Shown here: positions 11,866 to 23,900 of the stretch, piece after piece | How positions within the stretch are numbered: the first letter of the stretch is position 1 | Layout: the number at the start of each line of letters is the position of its first letter | DNA from: Nocardia ninae NBRC 108245 | GTDB lineage: Bacteria; Actinomycetota; Actinomycetes; Mycobacteriales; Mycobacteriaceae | Length of the DNA: 64,000 nucleotides | Assembly (NCBI RefSeq): GCF_007990755.1 | Contig: NZ_BJXA01000028.1 | Span: 37,587-101,586 of the forward strand | Direction: 5' to 3' | Position numbers and translations under genes: made by a program | Notes under the pieces: model-generated | The model's input: only the letters and a program-made list of their open reading frames with translations | What the model was told of the DNA's origin: nothing | Databases searched by the model: none

Positions 11866-13968
11866 TCACCCCGCTTCCAGAATGGGCCTGCTGTGCGGGA
11901 TCCGCTCACCGTCGCGACGGCTGTCGGAGATTCGCGGCACAGCGCCCGCGGCGGCCGCGAGCTCCATGGCGTAGGCATGGACGAGGGGATGCAAGACGTA
12001 TTCGCCGGATCGGACTTCGGTGACGAAATGAATCCTGGCCAGCTCATCGAGCAGGGTGCACACCCGATCGGTCGGCATATCGAGACGCTCACAGATGACC
12101 GCCACACTGCAGTTCGGATCGGCGAAGCGGCCGAGCGCCGAGAACAATGCCGCCGCCTCATTGCCGAGGGTCTGGTAGGTCGACGCGAAGACCGAACGCA
12201 GATCCGTGGTTTCCTCGCCGCTGGTGAAGACATCCAGAACGGACGCGTTGTCCCGCGATTGATCCGCGATATCGGCGAGCGGCAATTGCGGGGTGGTGAC
12301 GGCGCGGGCCGCGATCAACGTGAGCGCGAGGGGCAATCGACCACATCGGGCGATGATCTCGTCGGCGACCTCGGGTTCACCGGTGACGCGCGCCGAGCCG
12401 ATGCGGCGGTGCAGCAGGGTCCGCGCCTCGTCATTGGACATGACGTCCAGCAGCAGCGGCGTCGCCCCCTCGGCAACGATCAGGCCACGCATCTGGTGCC
12501 TGCTCGTCACCACGACGACAGAGTCGGTGGAGCCGGGCAGCAGCGACCGTATCGGATGTGCGGGGGCCGTATTGTCGAGGACGATCAGCAATCGCTTGTC
12601 CGTCAACATACTGCGGTAGAGAGCGGACCGTTCGGCCAGCTCGGTCGGGATCATCAACGGCGATACACCGAGCGCGATCAGGAAACCGCGCAGCACCTCC
12701 GACGGTTCGGTGGCGCCGAGATCGGCATAGAGGTGGCCGTCCGGGAACTGCTCGGCGACGCGGTGGGCCCAGTGCACGGCCAGTGCGCTCTTGCCGACAC
12801 CGCCGAGCCCGTGAATCGCGATGATCGGCGCGCCGCTTCTGTCGTGCTGGGTAAGCAGCGAGTCGAGGTGCGTCAGCTGGTGCTCGCGTCCGGCGAAACC
12901 GCGGGTGTCCTTGGGCAATTGAGCGGGCCGCGGCAGCGTCCGCATAGTCGCCTGTACGGGATCCAGTTTCGTGTAGTCCGCTTCGCTCAACACCGCCAAA
13001 TAGGCCTCCGATACCTCACGCCCCGGGTCGACGCCGAGGTCGTGCGCGAGCCGTTGCCGCAGTGTCTCGAACAATTCGAGCGCAGCGGCGCGTTGTCCGC
13101 TGCGAGCCAGCGCCGTCATCAGCGAGGCATACGCCAATTCGTGCAGGGGGTTGGTGTCGATGAATTTGCGCAGCGGGGCCAACAATTCGGCATGCCGTCC
13201 GGCTTTCAATGCGGCATCGGCGTACTCGAGCAGCACCGTTTCCAGTTCTCGATTCAATTCCGCCGCTGCCGCCTGAATATGCAGGCCCGGCAGGTCTCTC
13301 AGCGGCACGTCCCGCCACAGCTCGATCGCCGTCCGGTATTGGACGACGGCGAGATCGAGCCTGCCCGCCTTCCGATCACGCAGCGCGCTGTCGGCGAGTT
13401 GACGAACGGCGAGCACGTCGAGTTGATTGGTCTCGACCCGCAGGGTGTAACCACCGGCATTCGCGACAAGCACACTCGGCCCGTACCCCTTCGGCTGCAG
13501 CCGCCTGCGCAGCCGCGACACCTGTGTCCGGACGACATCGATCGCGGACGGCGGCGCGTGGCCGTCACACATGGCGTCGGCCAGTGCGTCGACGCTGACC
13601 GCGGCGTTCGGCGACAGGGCGAGCAGGCCGAGCAGTGTGCGCTGCCGAATCGAGTTGAGCTCCACCCGATCACCATCGACCCGCACCTCGAGCGGTCCGA
13701 GCACCTGCAGGCGCAGGTCGTTGGCGAGCACCAGTCCCTGCTGCCCGCGCTGCACGATTTCGTCCGCCTCCGCGGGCGAGAGCTCGAGCGCGCTGGCCAA
13801 GCGCCGCAGCGTGCTCCCGCGTGGCCGGGTGACCCGATTCTGTTCTATATCGCGAAGACCACCCACGCTGATTCCCGCGCGGGTGGCCACCTCATGTTGC
13901 GTAAGTCCCATACGTTTGCGTCCACGCTGGATCAACGCACCCAGTTCGTGATGCCCTCGATTGTTCAT
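11866..13968 (-). CDS. AfsR/SARP-family transcriptional regulator with XRE domain and NB-ARC ATPase
   Basis: 700 residues from ATG 13968. Domains in order: XRE-type helix-turn-helix (about 5-65, LTQHEVATRAGISVGGLRDIEQ), OmpR-like winged helix plus bacterial transcriptional activation domain typical of SARPs (about 88-325), and an NB-ARC/STAND ATPase (about 345-600) with Walker A GLGGVGKSA. It is the only regulator in the cluster and diverges from the giant PKS across ~960 bp, so it is the likely pathway-specific activator. An open frame extends 19 codons upstream, but that stretch overlaps dense inverted repeats and lacks family similarity. XRE fused to SARP and NB-ARC is a known but less common arrangement. 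Confidence 0.9.
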   Translation of the reverse strand: MNNRGHHELGALIQRGRKRMGLTQHEVATRAGISVGGLRDIEQNRVTRPRGSTLRRLASALELSPAEADEIVQRGQQGLVLANDLRLQVLGPLEVRVDGDRVELNSIRQRTLLGLLALSPNAAVSVDALADAMCDGHAPPSAIDVVRTQVSRLRRRLQPKGYGPSVLVANAGGYTLRVETNQLDVLAVRQLADSALRDRKAGRLDLAVVQYRTAIELWRDVPLRDLPGLHIQAAAAELNRELETVLLEYADAALKAGRHAELLAPLRKFIDTNPLHELAYASLMTALARSGQRAAALELFETLRQRLAHDLGVDPGREVSEAYLAVLSEADYTKLDPVQATMRTLPRPAQLPKDTRGFAGREHQLTHLDSLLTQHDRSGAPIIAIHGLGGVGKSALAVHWAHRVAEQFPDGHLYADLGATEPSEVLRGFLIALGVSPLMIPTELAERSALYRSMLTDKRLLIVLDNTAPAHPIRSLLPGSTDSVVVVTSRHQMRGLIVAEGATPLLLDVMSNDEARTLLHRRIGSARVTGEPEVADEIIARCGRLPLALTLIAARAVTTPQLPLADIADQSRDNASVLDVFTSGEETTDLRSVFASTYQTLGNEAAALFSALGRFADPNCSVAVICERLDMPTDRVCTLLDELARIHFVTEVRSGEYVLHPLVHAYAMELAAAAGAVPRISDSRRDGERIPHSRPILEAG

Positions 13969-14929
13969 AGGGCACCACCCTCGGCATCGGCACTGCCGAC
14001 AAGAATTCCATTCTTGAATCGACAATTCGAAGAAGGCAATGCCGACATAATAATCATATCGGCACCGCCGTGAAAATGGATATAACTCCTGGAAATCCCG
14101 CGTTGTCCGTAGAGACTACTATTTCCCATGGACCACTCCCCTCCCGAGTCAAAACCATGCGACGGGGCAAATTCGAAGAGATACGCCGCCAATCATGCCA
14201 CTTCACCCCTTCCCCATGGACATTAGCAGCACCACTCGAACACGCGCAAGAGATGTGCGCAATCCACAGTGAGAGCACTTCCGCCTCGCACAGCCCGACA
14301 TATATTGGATCCGCCGAGCATGCGCCGAGGGGCTCGAAAACACTTATTACCAACTACTTATAGACGATAAGCATAACCGGAAATGCCACCACTCGCCGAT
14401 GCCTATCGATCAAATACGGGAATAGTACGGGACCGGCAGGTATGTGTCCGAAATCCGCGAATGGGCCGTTGCCGCCAGCTAGAACAGCGAAGAAACAGAC
14501 CGTCCGGTTCGGCCGTAGCGCCATCCTGCGGGCGATCTGGGCTTGCCACTTCAATCAAAGACGAAAATTCTACTTGGAAGGGAGAATCCTCCGGAACCCC
14601 GTCCGACCGCACTCCTCCGGCCGAGGCCCCGACCTCGCTCGGCCGGGGACGACGCGTGTCGGGGCGGGGCGCCGGCCTGCGGTACGACCCGGTGCGAAGG
14701 CAAGACCGTAGCGAATCGACGTCTTTCGCCGAGGACGCTCCTGACCAGCTAGGACTCCTCGATCACCTGTCCGGGGACCGACGACCGATCGCACCTCGAA
14801 TACGTCATGGTGAAAACGATGCGGAACCCGCTGCGATCAGCCCGGCCGCCGTGTTCCGGCGTTCGGCAGCGCGCTGCTCGAACAGATCTGTCGTATCCAT
14901 GGATACCGGCGCAGGAGGAAAGACCACAC
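13969..14929. promoter_or_regulatory. long divergent regulatory region, SARP regulator / PKS
   Basis: About 960 bp without a convincing gene, partly of visibly lower GC (14040-14450) than the rest. It separates the regulator start from the PKS GTG start and should hold promoters for both. Near the regulator are clustered TCGGCA motifs and a perfect AAGAAT-TCC-ATTCTT inverted repeat (listed separately). The PKS leader is about 880 bp from these sites, so either the PKS has a long untranslated leader or its promoter lies nearer 14.4-14.9 kb. Confidence 0.6.
13981..14064. repeat. cluster of TCGGCA/TGCCGA motifs and nested inverted repeats (candidate operator)
   Basis: TCGGCA occurs at 13981 and 13987 and its complement TGCCGA at 13994, forming a direct and an inverted repeat. 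AAGAAT-TCC-ATTCTT (14001-14015) is a perfect inverted repeat. TGCCGACAT (14040-14048) and ATATCGGCA (14056-14064) form an 8/9-bp inverted repeat with a 7-nt spacer. Five TCGGCA half-sites in 84 bp, directly upstream of the SARP start, suggest a protein-binding region, perhaps for autoregulation. Confidence 0.5.
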
Positions 14930-17900
14930 GTGTCGACAGGAAATGTTTTCATGTTCGGTGGCCAAGGATCGCAGTATTACGGAATGGGCCGCGAATTACG
15001 CGCGGCCCATCCGGCCTTCGATCGCTCGTTACGTGAACTCGATACGATGTTCGGCGATTTCGGTATTCCCGGAGCATTGGACCAGATCTACCGTCCCGGC
15101 ACGGAGGCAACGGGCCCGTTCGATACGCTCCGCTATACCCATCCCGCCATTGCCATAATCGAGCTCGCCATGTTCGATATGCTCGTCGCCGAAGGAATCG
15201 AGCCCGATTATCTGCTGGGATACAGTCTCGGCGAATCCGTCGCGGCCGCCGCCGCCGGTGTGCTCGATCGGGAACAAATGGTCGCGTGCGTTGCCGAGCA
15301 GACGCTTCTGGTCGAACAGCACTGTAAGGCAGGCACCATGCTGGCCGTCCTCGGCAATGTCGACGATATGTACACTCCGGCCGATTCCGAGTGGGCCGGG
15401 GTGGAATTGGCGGCGGTCAACTACGACCGGCATTTCGTGGTTTCCGGGTCGACCGACGCCGTCGCGCGCGCGAGCGCCACGGCTCGCGCGGCCGGTGTCA
15501 CCTGCGCCCGGCTACCGGTGCACTACGCCTTCCACTCGACGGACATGGATGCCATCGCCGAGCCCTATAAGCGACTGCTGTCGACCGTCGCGCTACGTGC
15601 GCCGCGGATACCGCTGCTGTCCAGTGCGCACGTCGGCTTCCTGAACGACCCGGCGCCCGAAACTCTCTGGCAGATGTTCCGCGGCGCGATCCGATTCCGC
15701 GGCGCGATCCGGCTGCTGGAGGCCGATTACGACGGCCTGCGTTATGTCGATCTCACGCCGTCCGGCACCCTCGCCACCTTCGCCACCAAGAACTTTCGGC
15801 CGGATTCCGGCGCGCGCAGCATTGCCCTGCTCGATCGTTTCGCCCCGGCCGAACGGGGCCTGAACCAGGCGCGGGAGCTACGGGCGACGCCGCGTCCAGC
15901 GACGACCACCCAGCATCCGACGGCGGCGGGATCGCACACACCGACCGCTGTGGTGTTTCCCGGGCAGGGTTCCCAGCTGCTCGGGATGGCGGAGGACCTG
16001 TTCGCCGAGTTCCCGGAGTTGGTGACGCAAGCCGACGAGATCCTGGGCTACTCGGTGCGCGACCTCTGTGTCGAAGATCCGGACGGCGTGCTCGGACGCA
16101 CCGAATTCACCCAGCCCGCGCTGTTCGTCGCCAACGCGTTGTACTACCGCGCGTGGGAACGGGACAACGCGCCCGCGCACATGTTCGCCGGGCACAGTCT
16201 CGGCGAATACAACGCGCTGTGGGCGGCGGGCGCCTTCGACTTCGCGACCGGCGTCCGGCTGGTCCACCGGCGCGGCGAGCTGATGTCCCGGGTGGGCGAC
16301 GGCGGCATGGCGGCCGTGGTCGGATTGACCGAGCAGGACGTCCGGGGCGTCCTGTCCTCCTCCGGTTTCGACGATCTCGATGTCGCCAACATCAATAGCG
16401 CCGACCAATTGGTGATCTCGGGGCCGAAGCCTGCGATCGAGCGGGCGGGCGAGGCCTTCCGCAAGGCGGGCGCTCGCTATCTGCCGCTGCGCGTCGGCGG
16501 CGGATTCCACTCACGGTACATGGCAGGGGCCCGCGACGAATTCCAGCTCTTCCTTGCCGATTTCGAGCTGGCACAACCCCGTGTTCCGGTGATCGCCAAC
16601 GTCACCGCGCAGCCTTACCCGGAGACCGACCTGCGCCCATTGCTCACCGCGCAGCTGACCAGCCCGGTGCGCTGGGCTGAGAGCGTGCGCACGCTCTTGT
16701 CACACGGCTCGACGATCCAGGAGGTCGGTCCCGGCCGCGTGCTCACCAAACTGGTCGCGAAGATCCGCGACACCGCACCGGCGGAACCGCCGCGCACCGC
16801 CGAACCGGCGCCACAATCCGGATCAGCGCCCGCCACCACCGCAGTGCCCACCGCCCCCACCACCGCGGTGCCCACCACCGACCGCACGTCACCAGGGCGA
16901 TCCGAACGGACCGCAGTAGCGATCGTCGGCATCGGATGTCGGCTACCCGGCGCGGACAACCACCGCAGGTTTCTCGAAAACCTGCGCGCACGTATAGATT
17001 CGGTGCGGGAGCTCCCGGCAGACCGCTGGGATCCGGACCGGTACTACGACGCCGACATCACCGCACCCAACCGCACCGTCAGCAAGTGGCTCGGCGCGCT
17101 CGACCACCCGTGGGCCTTCGACCACGAATTCTTCGGGATCTCGCCGCGCGAGGCCGCGCTGCTCGATCCCTTGCAGCGGCTGCTCATGGAGGAGACCTAC
17201 CACTGCCTGGAGGACGCGGGGATCACCGCGACGACCCTCTCGGCCGCCCGCACCGCGGTGTACCTCGGCAATTTCGAGCGCGACCACCTGATCGAAATGA
17301 CGGAGGCGGGCCAGGACGTCGAAAGTCATTCCGTCCTCGGCGTTTACGACTGCCTGCTCGCCAACCGGCTGTCGCAGGCCTTCGACCTCGTCGGCGCGAG
17401 CTTCGCGGTCGACGCGGCGTGTGCGTCGTCCTTGGTGGCGATCCATCTCGGCGCTCAGGCGCTGAGCACCGGCGACGCCGACTACGTACTCGCGGGCGGA
17501 GTCAACCTCAGTACACATCCCTGGAAATACCTGGGCTTCGCGAAAGCGAGGATGCTCAGCCCCGACGGACGTTGTAAAGCATTCGACCGCGACGCGAACG
17601 GGTTCGTACCGGGAGACGGCGTCGGCGTCGTACTGCTGCGCAGGCTCGACGACGCGGTGCGCGACGGCGACCACATCTACGGGGTCGTCACCGGCACCGC
17701 GGTCAACCATGGCGGCAGGCGCACCACGATGACCGCGCCGACAGTCGCCGCCGAACGGGCCGTTGTCGCCGAGGCGATCGCCAGGGCGGGAGTCAGCCCG
17801 CGCGATATCACCTATGTCGAAACACATGGCACCGGAACAGCTCTCGGCGATCCGATCGAGGTCGAAGCGTTACGCCAGATCTTCGCACCGACCTCGACGG

Positions 17901-20900
17901 ACACCCGCTGGTGCACCCTGGGATCGGTCAAATCGAATATCGGCCATCTCGAAGGCGCCGCCGGGATCGCCGGTCTGATCAAGGTGCTGATGATGCTGCG
18001 GACGCGCCGGATCGTGCCGACGCTGCACGTGCGCAACGTCAATCCGCTGATCAACCTGGCCGACGGCCCGTTCCGGCTCGCGCTCGAGGACACCGAATGG
18101 CTGCCCGGCTCGCCCGGCGCCCCGCTGCGGGCCGGGGTGAGCTCATTCGGCTTCGGCGGGGTGAATTCGCATGTGGTCGTCGAGGAGTACCAGGCCGTCC
18201 ACAGTGCCCACCAGACCACGACGACGAATCAGGACCGGATGGATACCCCGCGCATGCCCACCGACCCACGGACGGATCGCCTGCCGTATCTGCTCTCCGC
18301 CGCCTCGCCCGGCTCGTTGCTGCGGCTCGTCGCGACTTGGCGGGAGGCGATCGGACCGGACGGCTGGCTCGCCGCCCCGATCGGTGACATCTGTGCCACC
18401 TTGGCAACCGGGCGCGCGCACCTGCCCTATCGCTTCGGTGGATTGGCCGGTGACCGAACCGAACTCGGCACGCTGCTGGCGACGATCGGTGCACCGGAGC
18501 ACGCCACGAGCCGTCGATGGGCACTGCGCGTCGGCATGATTCCCCTACCAGCGGACCTGGATCGGCTCCTGACGCGACCGCCGTTCCGAGAGCTTCTGCT
18601 TGCCCACGATCCAGCGGTGCGCTCGCTGCTCGACCAGGGACCGAGCCCTGCGGCACAGTGCGCGTTCACCACCCTGATCATCCAAGCCCTGCGACGTTTC
18701 GGCTTGGTCCCGGAGCTGATCGTCGGCTCAGGACCTGGCACCTGGCCCGCGCTCGCTGCGGCAGGTGTACTCGACCTCACCGCCGCGGCCGCGCTTGCCG
18801 CAGGCGAACGGCCCGCAGTGACGCTACGCACGCCGGCCGTGCCACTCGCCGTGCCGGGCACCGACCAGCTGCTGCGACCGCTGTCGATCGACCGCCGGTA
18901 TCTTCGTGAGCTCCGCTCCTGCGGCGCACCGAGCCCACGACAATTGGGCGATCTACTCGACTTCGCAGCCGCACTCATCGGACAGCGCACCCTGCGGCAC
19001 AACCTGCGGGACTGGCAGATTCGATTGACCGCGCGCGGCCTCGGCCACCTCGACCTCGCCGATCAGGTCGCCGCGGCGGCCGGTGCGGCGCGGGAACCAC
19101 GCGAAGTCATGCTCGCCGCGGTCGCGGTCCAGAACGCGCTGGACCGGCTCAACCGCAAGTGGGATCTGCCGCTCAACCGCTTCCTCGACGAAGAACACCT
19201 CGTCGAACAATTGGACCTGCTGCTCGACGGTGTGCTGGACGCCGACGAGCTGATCGAGATGATCATCGGCGACGAAGACGGTCTGGCCGCAGCCGCCGCG
19301 GCCGCCCAGCGCAACCAGCATCGGATCGACTTGACCGATCGGCACCGCTATCCCACGCTGCGGCGAATGTCGGTGCTACCCGGCGAGCTTCGCACGCCGG
19401 ACGCATGGGCGCGGCTGGCCGATGCCAACCTCGACTACGCGATTGCTTCGGACCTCGCCGTGGTCGCGGTCGGCGACACACCCGACGCGGCGAGCGTCAC
19501 TGTCAACGCCGTCTCGGTGGATGAGCCACTGACCGAACCGCTGCTCGAACTGTGGCGGCGCGGAGTCGACGTGCGCTGGGACGCGCATCCCGTCGCCACC
19601 GCTGGTGTCCGCACTTCGCTGCCGACCACAGAGTTCGACAGCGTCGAGCATCGTCGTACCGCCCCGCCGTCGACCAGCGAGGTCGGCACCACACCCGGGA
19701 CAACGACGACCGACGACGGGCAGCTGATCGAGCTGCACAGCGAGTGGTCGGTCATCGAACCGGCACCGGCGACCACCCCCCTCGGTCACGTCCTGGTCGT
19801 GACATCGGACCCGAACATGCGCCGAAGCCGTTCCGGCGCAGCAGGACTCGCGCATGTACTCGTCGAACTCGGAACCCGGTTCGAGCGGATCGACGACCAC
19901 ACCTGGGTCGTGCCACCGGACGACACTGCCGGCTGGCACCAGGTTTTCGAGACAATGGCCGAGCGCGGCGAACCACTGCGGACGGTGCTGCTCTCCGCTG
20001 ACGGACCGGACCCGACGGTCGCTGTCCTGCAACTGATCAAGGCGGCGTATGGACGCGGCGTAGCGGTGCTGGCCGTCGGCAAGCACGACGACGGCGCGAT
20101 CGCACCCGAGCTGGCCGCGTTGACCGGCATGGCGCGCTGCCTTCATCGGGAGACCGATACGGTGCGCCTGCGGGCGCTCGCCGTGCCCGACGAGTTCGGC
20201 GCCTCGTCCACCGCGGAAAGTGTTGCGGCGGAACTGAATCGAACCGACAGCGGCGACCTGGTGCGCTACCATCGTGGCCGCCGAGAGTCGCGCATCTTCG
20301 TACCGACAGCGGTGGCGCCACCCTCCGCCCGGCCCGGAACCTGGGCGGCCGGAACCTACCTGGTCACCGGCGGGCTCGGCCGCATCGGCAGGCTCGTCGC
20401 CGCCCACCTGCTCGCGTCGCCGGGCACAACGGTCGTCCTGGCGGGACGCACCAAGGAGGATGACGCGCACCGTCTCGATCACACCGAGTTCAGCGCCGCT
20501 GCGGATCGGGTCGCCTATTTCCAGGCCGATATCGCCGATCCCGACGCGACCGCCGCCTTGGTAGCGCGGATCCACGACCGGTTCGGCCCGCTGACCGGGG
20601 TCTTCCACTGCGCGGGGACCCTGCGGGACGGATACCTGGCGCACAAGTCGATCGACGACCTGAACGCGGTCCTCGCACCCAAGGTGCGCGGCGCGCGGAA
20701 CCTCGATCTCGCCACCCGGGACGACCCGCTCGACGTCTTCGTGTTGTTCTCCTCGGTGGTCGCGGTGACCGGCAATCCCGGCCAGGGCGACTACGCGGCA
20801 GCCAATGCGTACCTCGACGAATTCGCCGCCGCGCGGGTGGAACTCCGGACGCGGGGCGTCCGCTCGGGACGCAGCGTGTCGATCGGCTGGCCGATCTGGC

Positions 20901-23900
20901 AGGACGGCGGTATGACGGTGACCGACCGCGGCGTACTCGGCGAAGCGTCCGGGATGCGACCGATGGCCGCCTCGACCGGTCTGGCGGTCCTCGACCGGAT
21001 CTGCGCCGAAGGGTCCGGCCCGCACGCGTTCCTCTACGGCGACCCGGCACGCACGCCGCGCCTGCTCGACCGCGACCGTACGCCCGCGCCCCGGCCGGCC
21101 ACAGCGACCGCCCCGGCGACAAGCACAGAACTCCCTGCGGCACAAAGTTGCTCGCCTGTGGACGTGCTCGGGTTCGCACGAGACTACGTGGCGACGCAGA
21201 TCGCTCGGCTGCGCGGCGTACCGGTCGAATCGATCGATCTCGACCTCGGTCTCGATCAGCTCGGACTCGACTCGATCGTGGTCAGCGAGTTCAACGCGCG
21301 GATCGAGGCTGATCTCGGAACAGTCAGCGAGACACTGCTTTTCGAATGCCGCACGCTCGGTGCCGCGGCAGAGCGTGTCGCGAAGGCGCGACCGGGCGAG
21401 CTCGCGGCACACTACGGCAGCACCGGGACTTCCCGCGTAGCAACCGAACAACTCCCCGCGTCGGTGACTCCCGAGCCGAGCATCGAGGCCGACGACCACG
21501 ACATCGCGATCGTCGGCTTGGCCGGCCGCTACCCGAAGGCCCCCGATCTACCGACCTTCTGGCAGAACCTCAGCAGCGGCCGGGACTGTGTCGGCGAAGT
21601 ACCCGCGACGCGTTGGCGTCTCCCGGGCGACCGCGCGGGCAACACCGCCCGCACCGACTACCGGTGGGGCGGATTCCTCGACGACGTGGACGCCTTCGAC
21701 CCACTGTTCTTCCATATCTCGCCGCGCGAAGCGGAGACGATGGACCCGCAGGAGCGGTTGTTGCTGCAGACCGCCTGGCACGCCTGCGAAGACGCCGGGT
21801 ACCCGCCCCGGCGACTGGGTGACCCGGATGAACCGGGCGACCGCGCGGTCGGCGTGTTCGTCGGTGTCACCACCCAGACCTACCACCTGTGGGGGCCGGA
21901 CCAGCAGCGCGCCGGAAACGACGGCATCCCGCTGGCCAACCCGTGGTCGATCGCGAACCGAGTGTCCTACTGCCTTGACCTGCACGGCCCGAGCATGGCG
22001 GTGGATACCGCCTGCGCTTCCTCACTCACCGTGCTCCATCTCGCGGTCCAGAGCATCGCGCGCGGCGAATGCGCCATGGCATTGGCGGGCGCAGTCAATC
22101 TCTACCTGCACCCCGCCAAATACGACTGGCTGAATCAGTTGCAGATGCTCTCTCCGACCGGACGCTGTCACGCGTTCGGTGCGGCGGCGGACGGTTTCGT
22201 CCCCGGTGAGGGCGTCGGTGCGGTCGTGCTCAAGCCGCTGCGCGCCGCACTCGCCGACGGTGACCGCATCCGCGGCGTGATCAAGGGGACTGCCCTCAAT
22301 CACGGCGGTCGCACCAGCGGATTCACCGTGCCGAACCCGCGTGCGCAGTCCAGGCTGATCGCAGATGCCCTCGCCGACGCCGGCGTCGACGCGGCGACGA
22401 TCGACTACGTGGAGGCCCACGGCACCGGAACGCCGCTGGGCGACCCCATCGAAATCGCCGGACTCACCGAGGCTTTCGACGGGGTAGCACCCGGCTCCTG
22501 TGCGATCGGCTCGGTCAAGACGAATATCGGCCATCTCGAAGCCGCGGCAGGATTGGCCGCCCTGACCAAGGTGCTGCTCCAGCTGCAACACAGCCAACTG
22601 GCGCCCTCGCTGCACGGGACCGAGCCGAACCCCCGCATCAGTTTCGCCGATACCCCGTTCGAGGTCACCACGGCATCGCGACCATGGCCACGCCCACGCG
22701 CCGACGGTGTCGAGCCGCCGCGACGCGCAGGCATCAGCTCGTTCGGCGCGGGCGGATCGAACGCGCACATCATCGTCGAGGAGGGGCCGGACCGAACGGT
22801 GGCTCGTGGGCCCGAGGACGGGACGCACCTGATCGTGGTATCGGCGGCCGACCCCGACCGGCTACGAGAGCACTGCGGGAACCTGGCCGCCGAAATCCAC
22901 CGTCGCTCAACCGATATGCGGGTATCCGAGCTGGCCTACCAGTTACAGGTGCGGCGTGAGCCACTGCAAGAACGGCTTGCCCTGCTGGCCGATGATCCGG
23001 TCGATCTCGCGGCTCGGCTGACCGCGATCGCCGAGGGCGGAACGCGGCAGGACGGCGCTTGGACCACCGTTCGGGAGCGCGACGCGCGCGACGCCGCACG
23101 GCGGGAGCTACCCGCCGCACTCGAACGGCGGGATCTGCCCGCGTTGGCCGCGGCGTGGGTGACCGGCGTGGACGTGCCGTGGGAAGCGCTGTACTCGGCG
23201 CCCCTGCCGCATGTCGATCTGCCCGGTTATCCGTTTGCCACGGAACGCTATTGGCTACCGGAGCTGCCCGGCCTGCCGGTATCCCCCACCGACTCGCATC
23301 CCTTCACGACGCGGCGGGACGGCAACGGCACCGTGGTCGAATTCACCGGCCGCGAACCGTTCCTCGAGCACCACCAGGTGGACGACGTGCCGATCTTCCC
23401 GGCCGCCGGATACCTCGAAATGGTCCGTGCCGCAGCGTCCTCCGATGCCGGAGGGGTTCCGATCAGACTGCGTAACAACGTATGGTCCGCACCGATCACC
23501 GTCACGGAGCCGCGCACCGTCCGGGTCGAACTCACCGAGACGGCAGCGCGGATCGAGTACGAGGTAGTCGGCGACGAGGCCGACGGGCGCCGCATCGTGC
23601 ACGCGACCGGGCGAATCGAAAATCTGCGGGCCACACCGGAGCACGACGAAACCATCGATATAGAGGCGGTCCGTCGCCGCTGCCGCGACCAACTCGCCGC
23701 CGCCGACTTCTACCCGGAGATCCAGCGCCGCGGGCTGCGCCTCGGACCGATGTATCAGGGCATCGTGCGAGTGCACTGGAACGACGACGAGGCGCTGGCG
23801 GAACTGCGCAGGCCCGCGTCCGGCGACCAGGACGCGTACCTGCTCCACCCCGGCATGCTGGACGCCGCGTTGCAGTCCTCGCTGTGGTTGCTCGCGCGGC

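Noticed and set aside
11845-14073. 742-codon open frame antisense to the SARP regulator
   Set aside because: Composition-driven; sense strand carries clear XRE, SARP and NB-ARC motifs.
14807-14929. PKS start at ATG 14807
   Set aside because: The GTG at 14930 has AGGAGGA at ideal distance and begins just before the AH domain.
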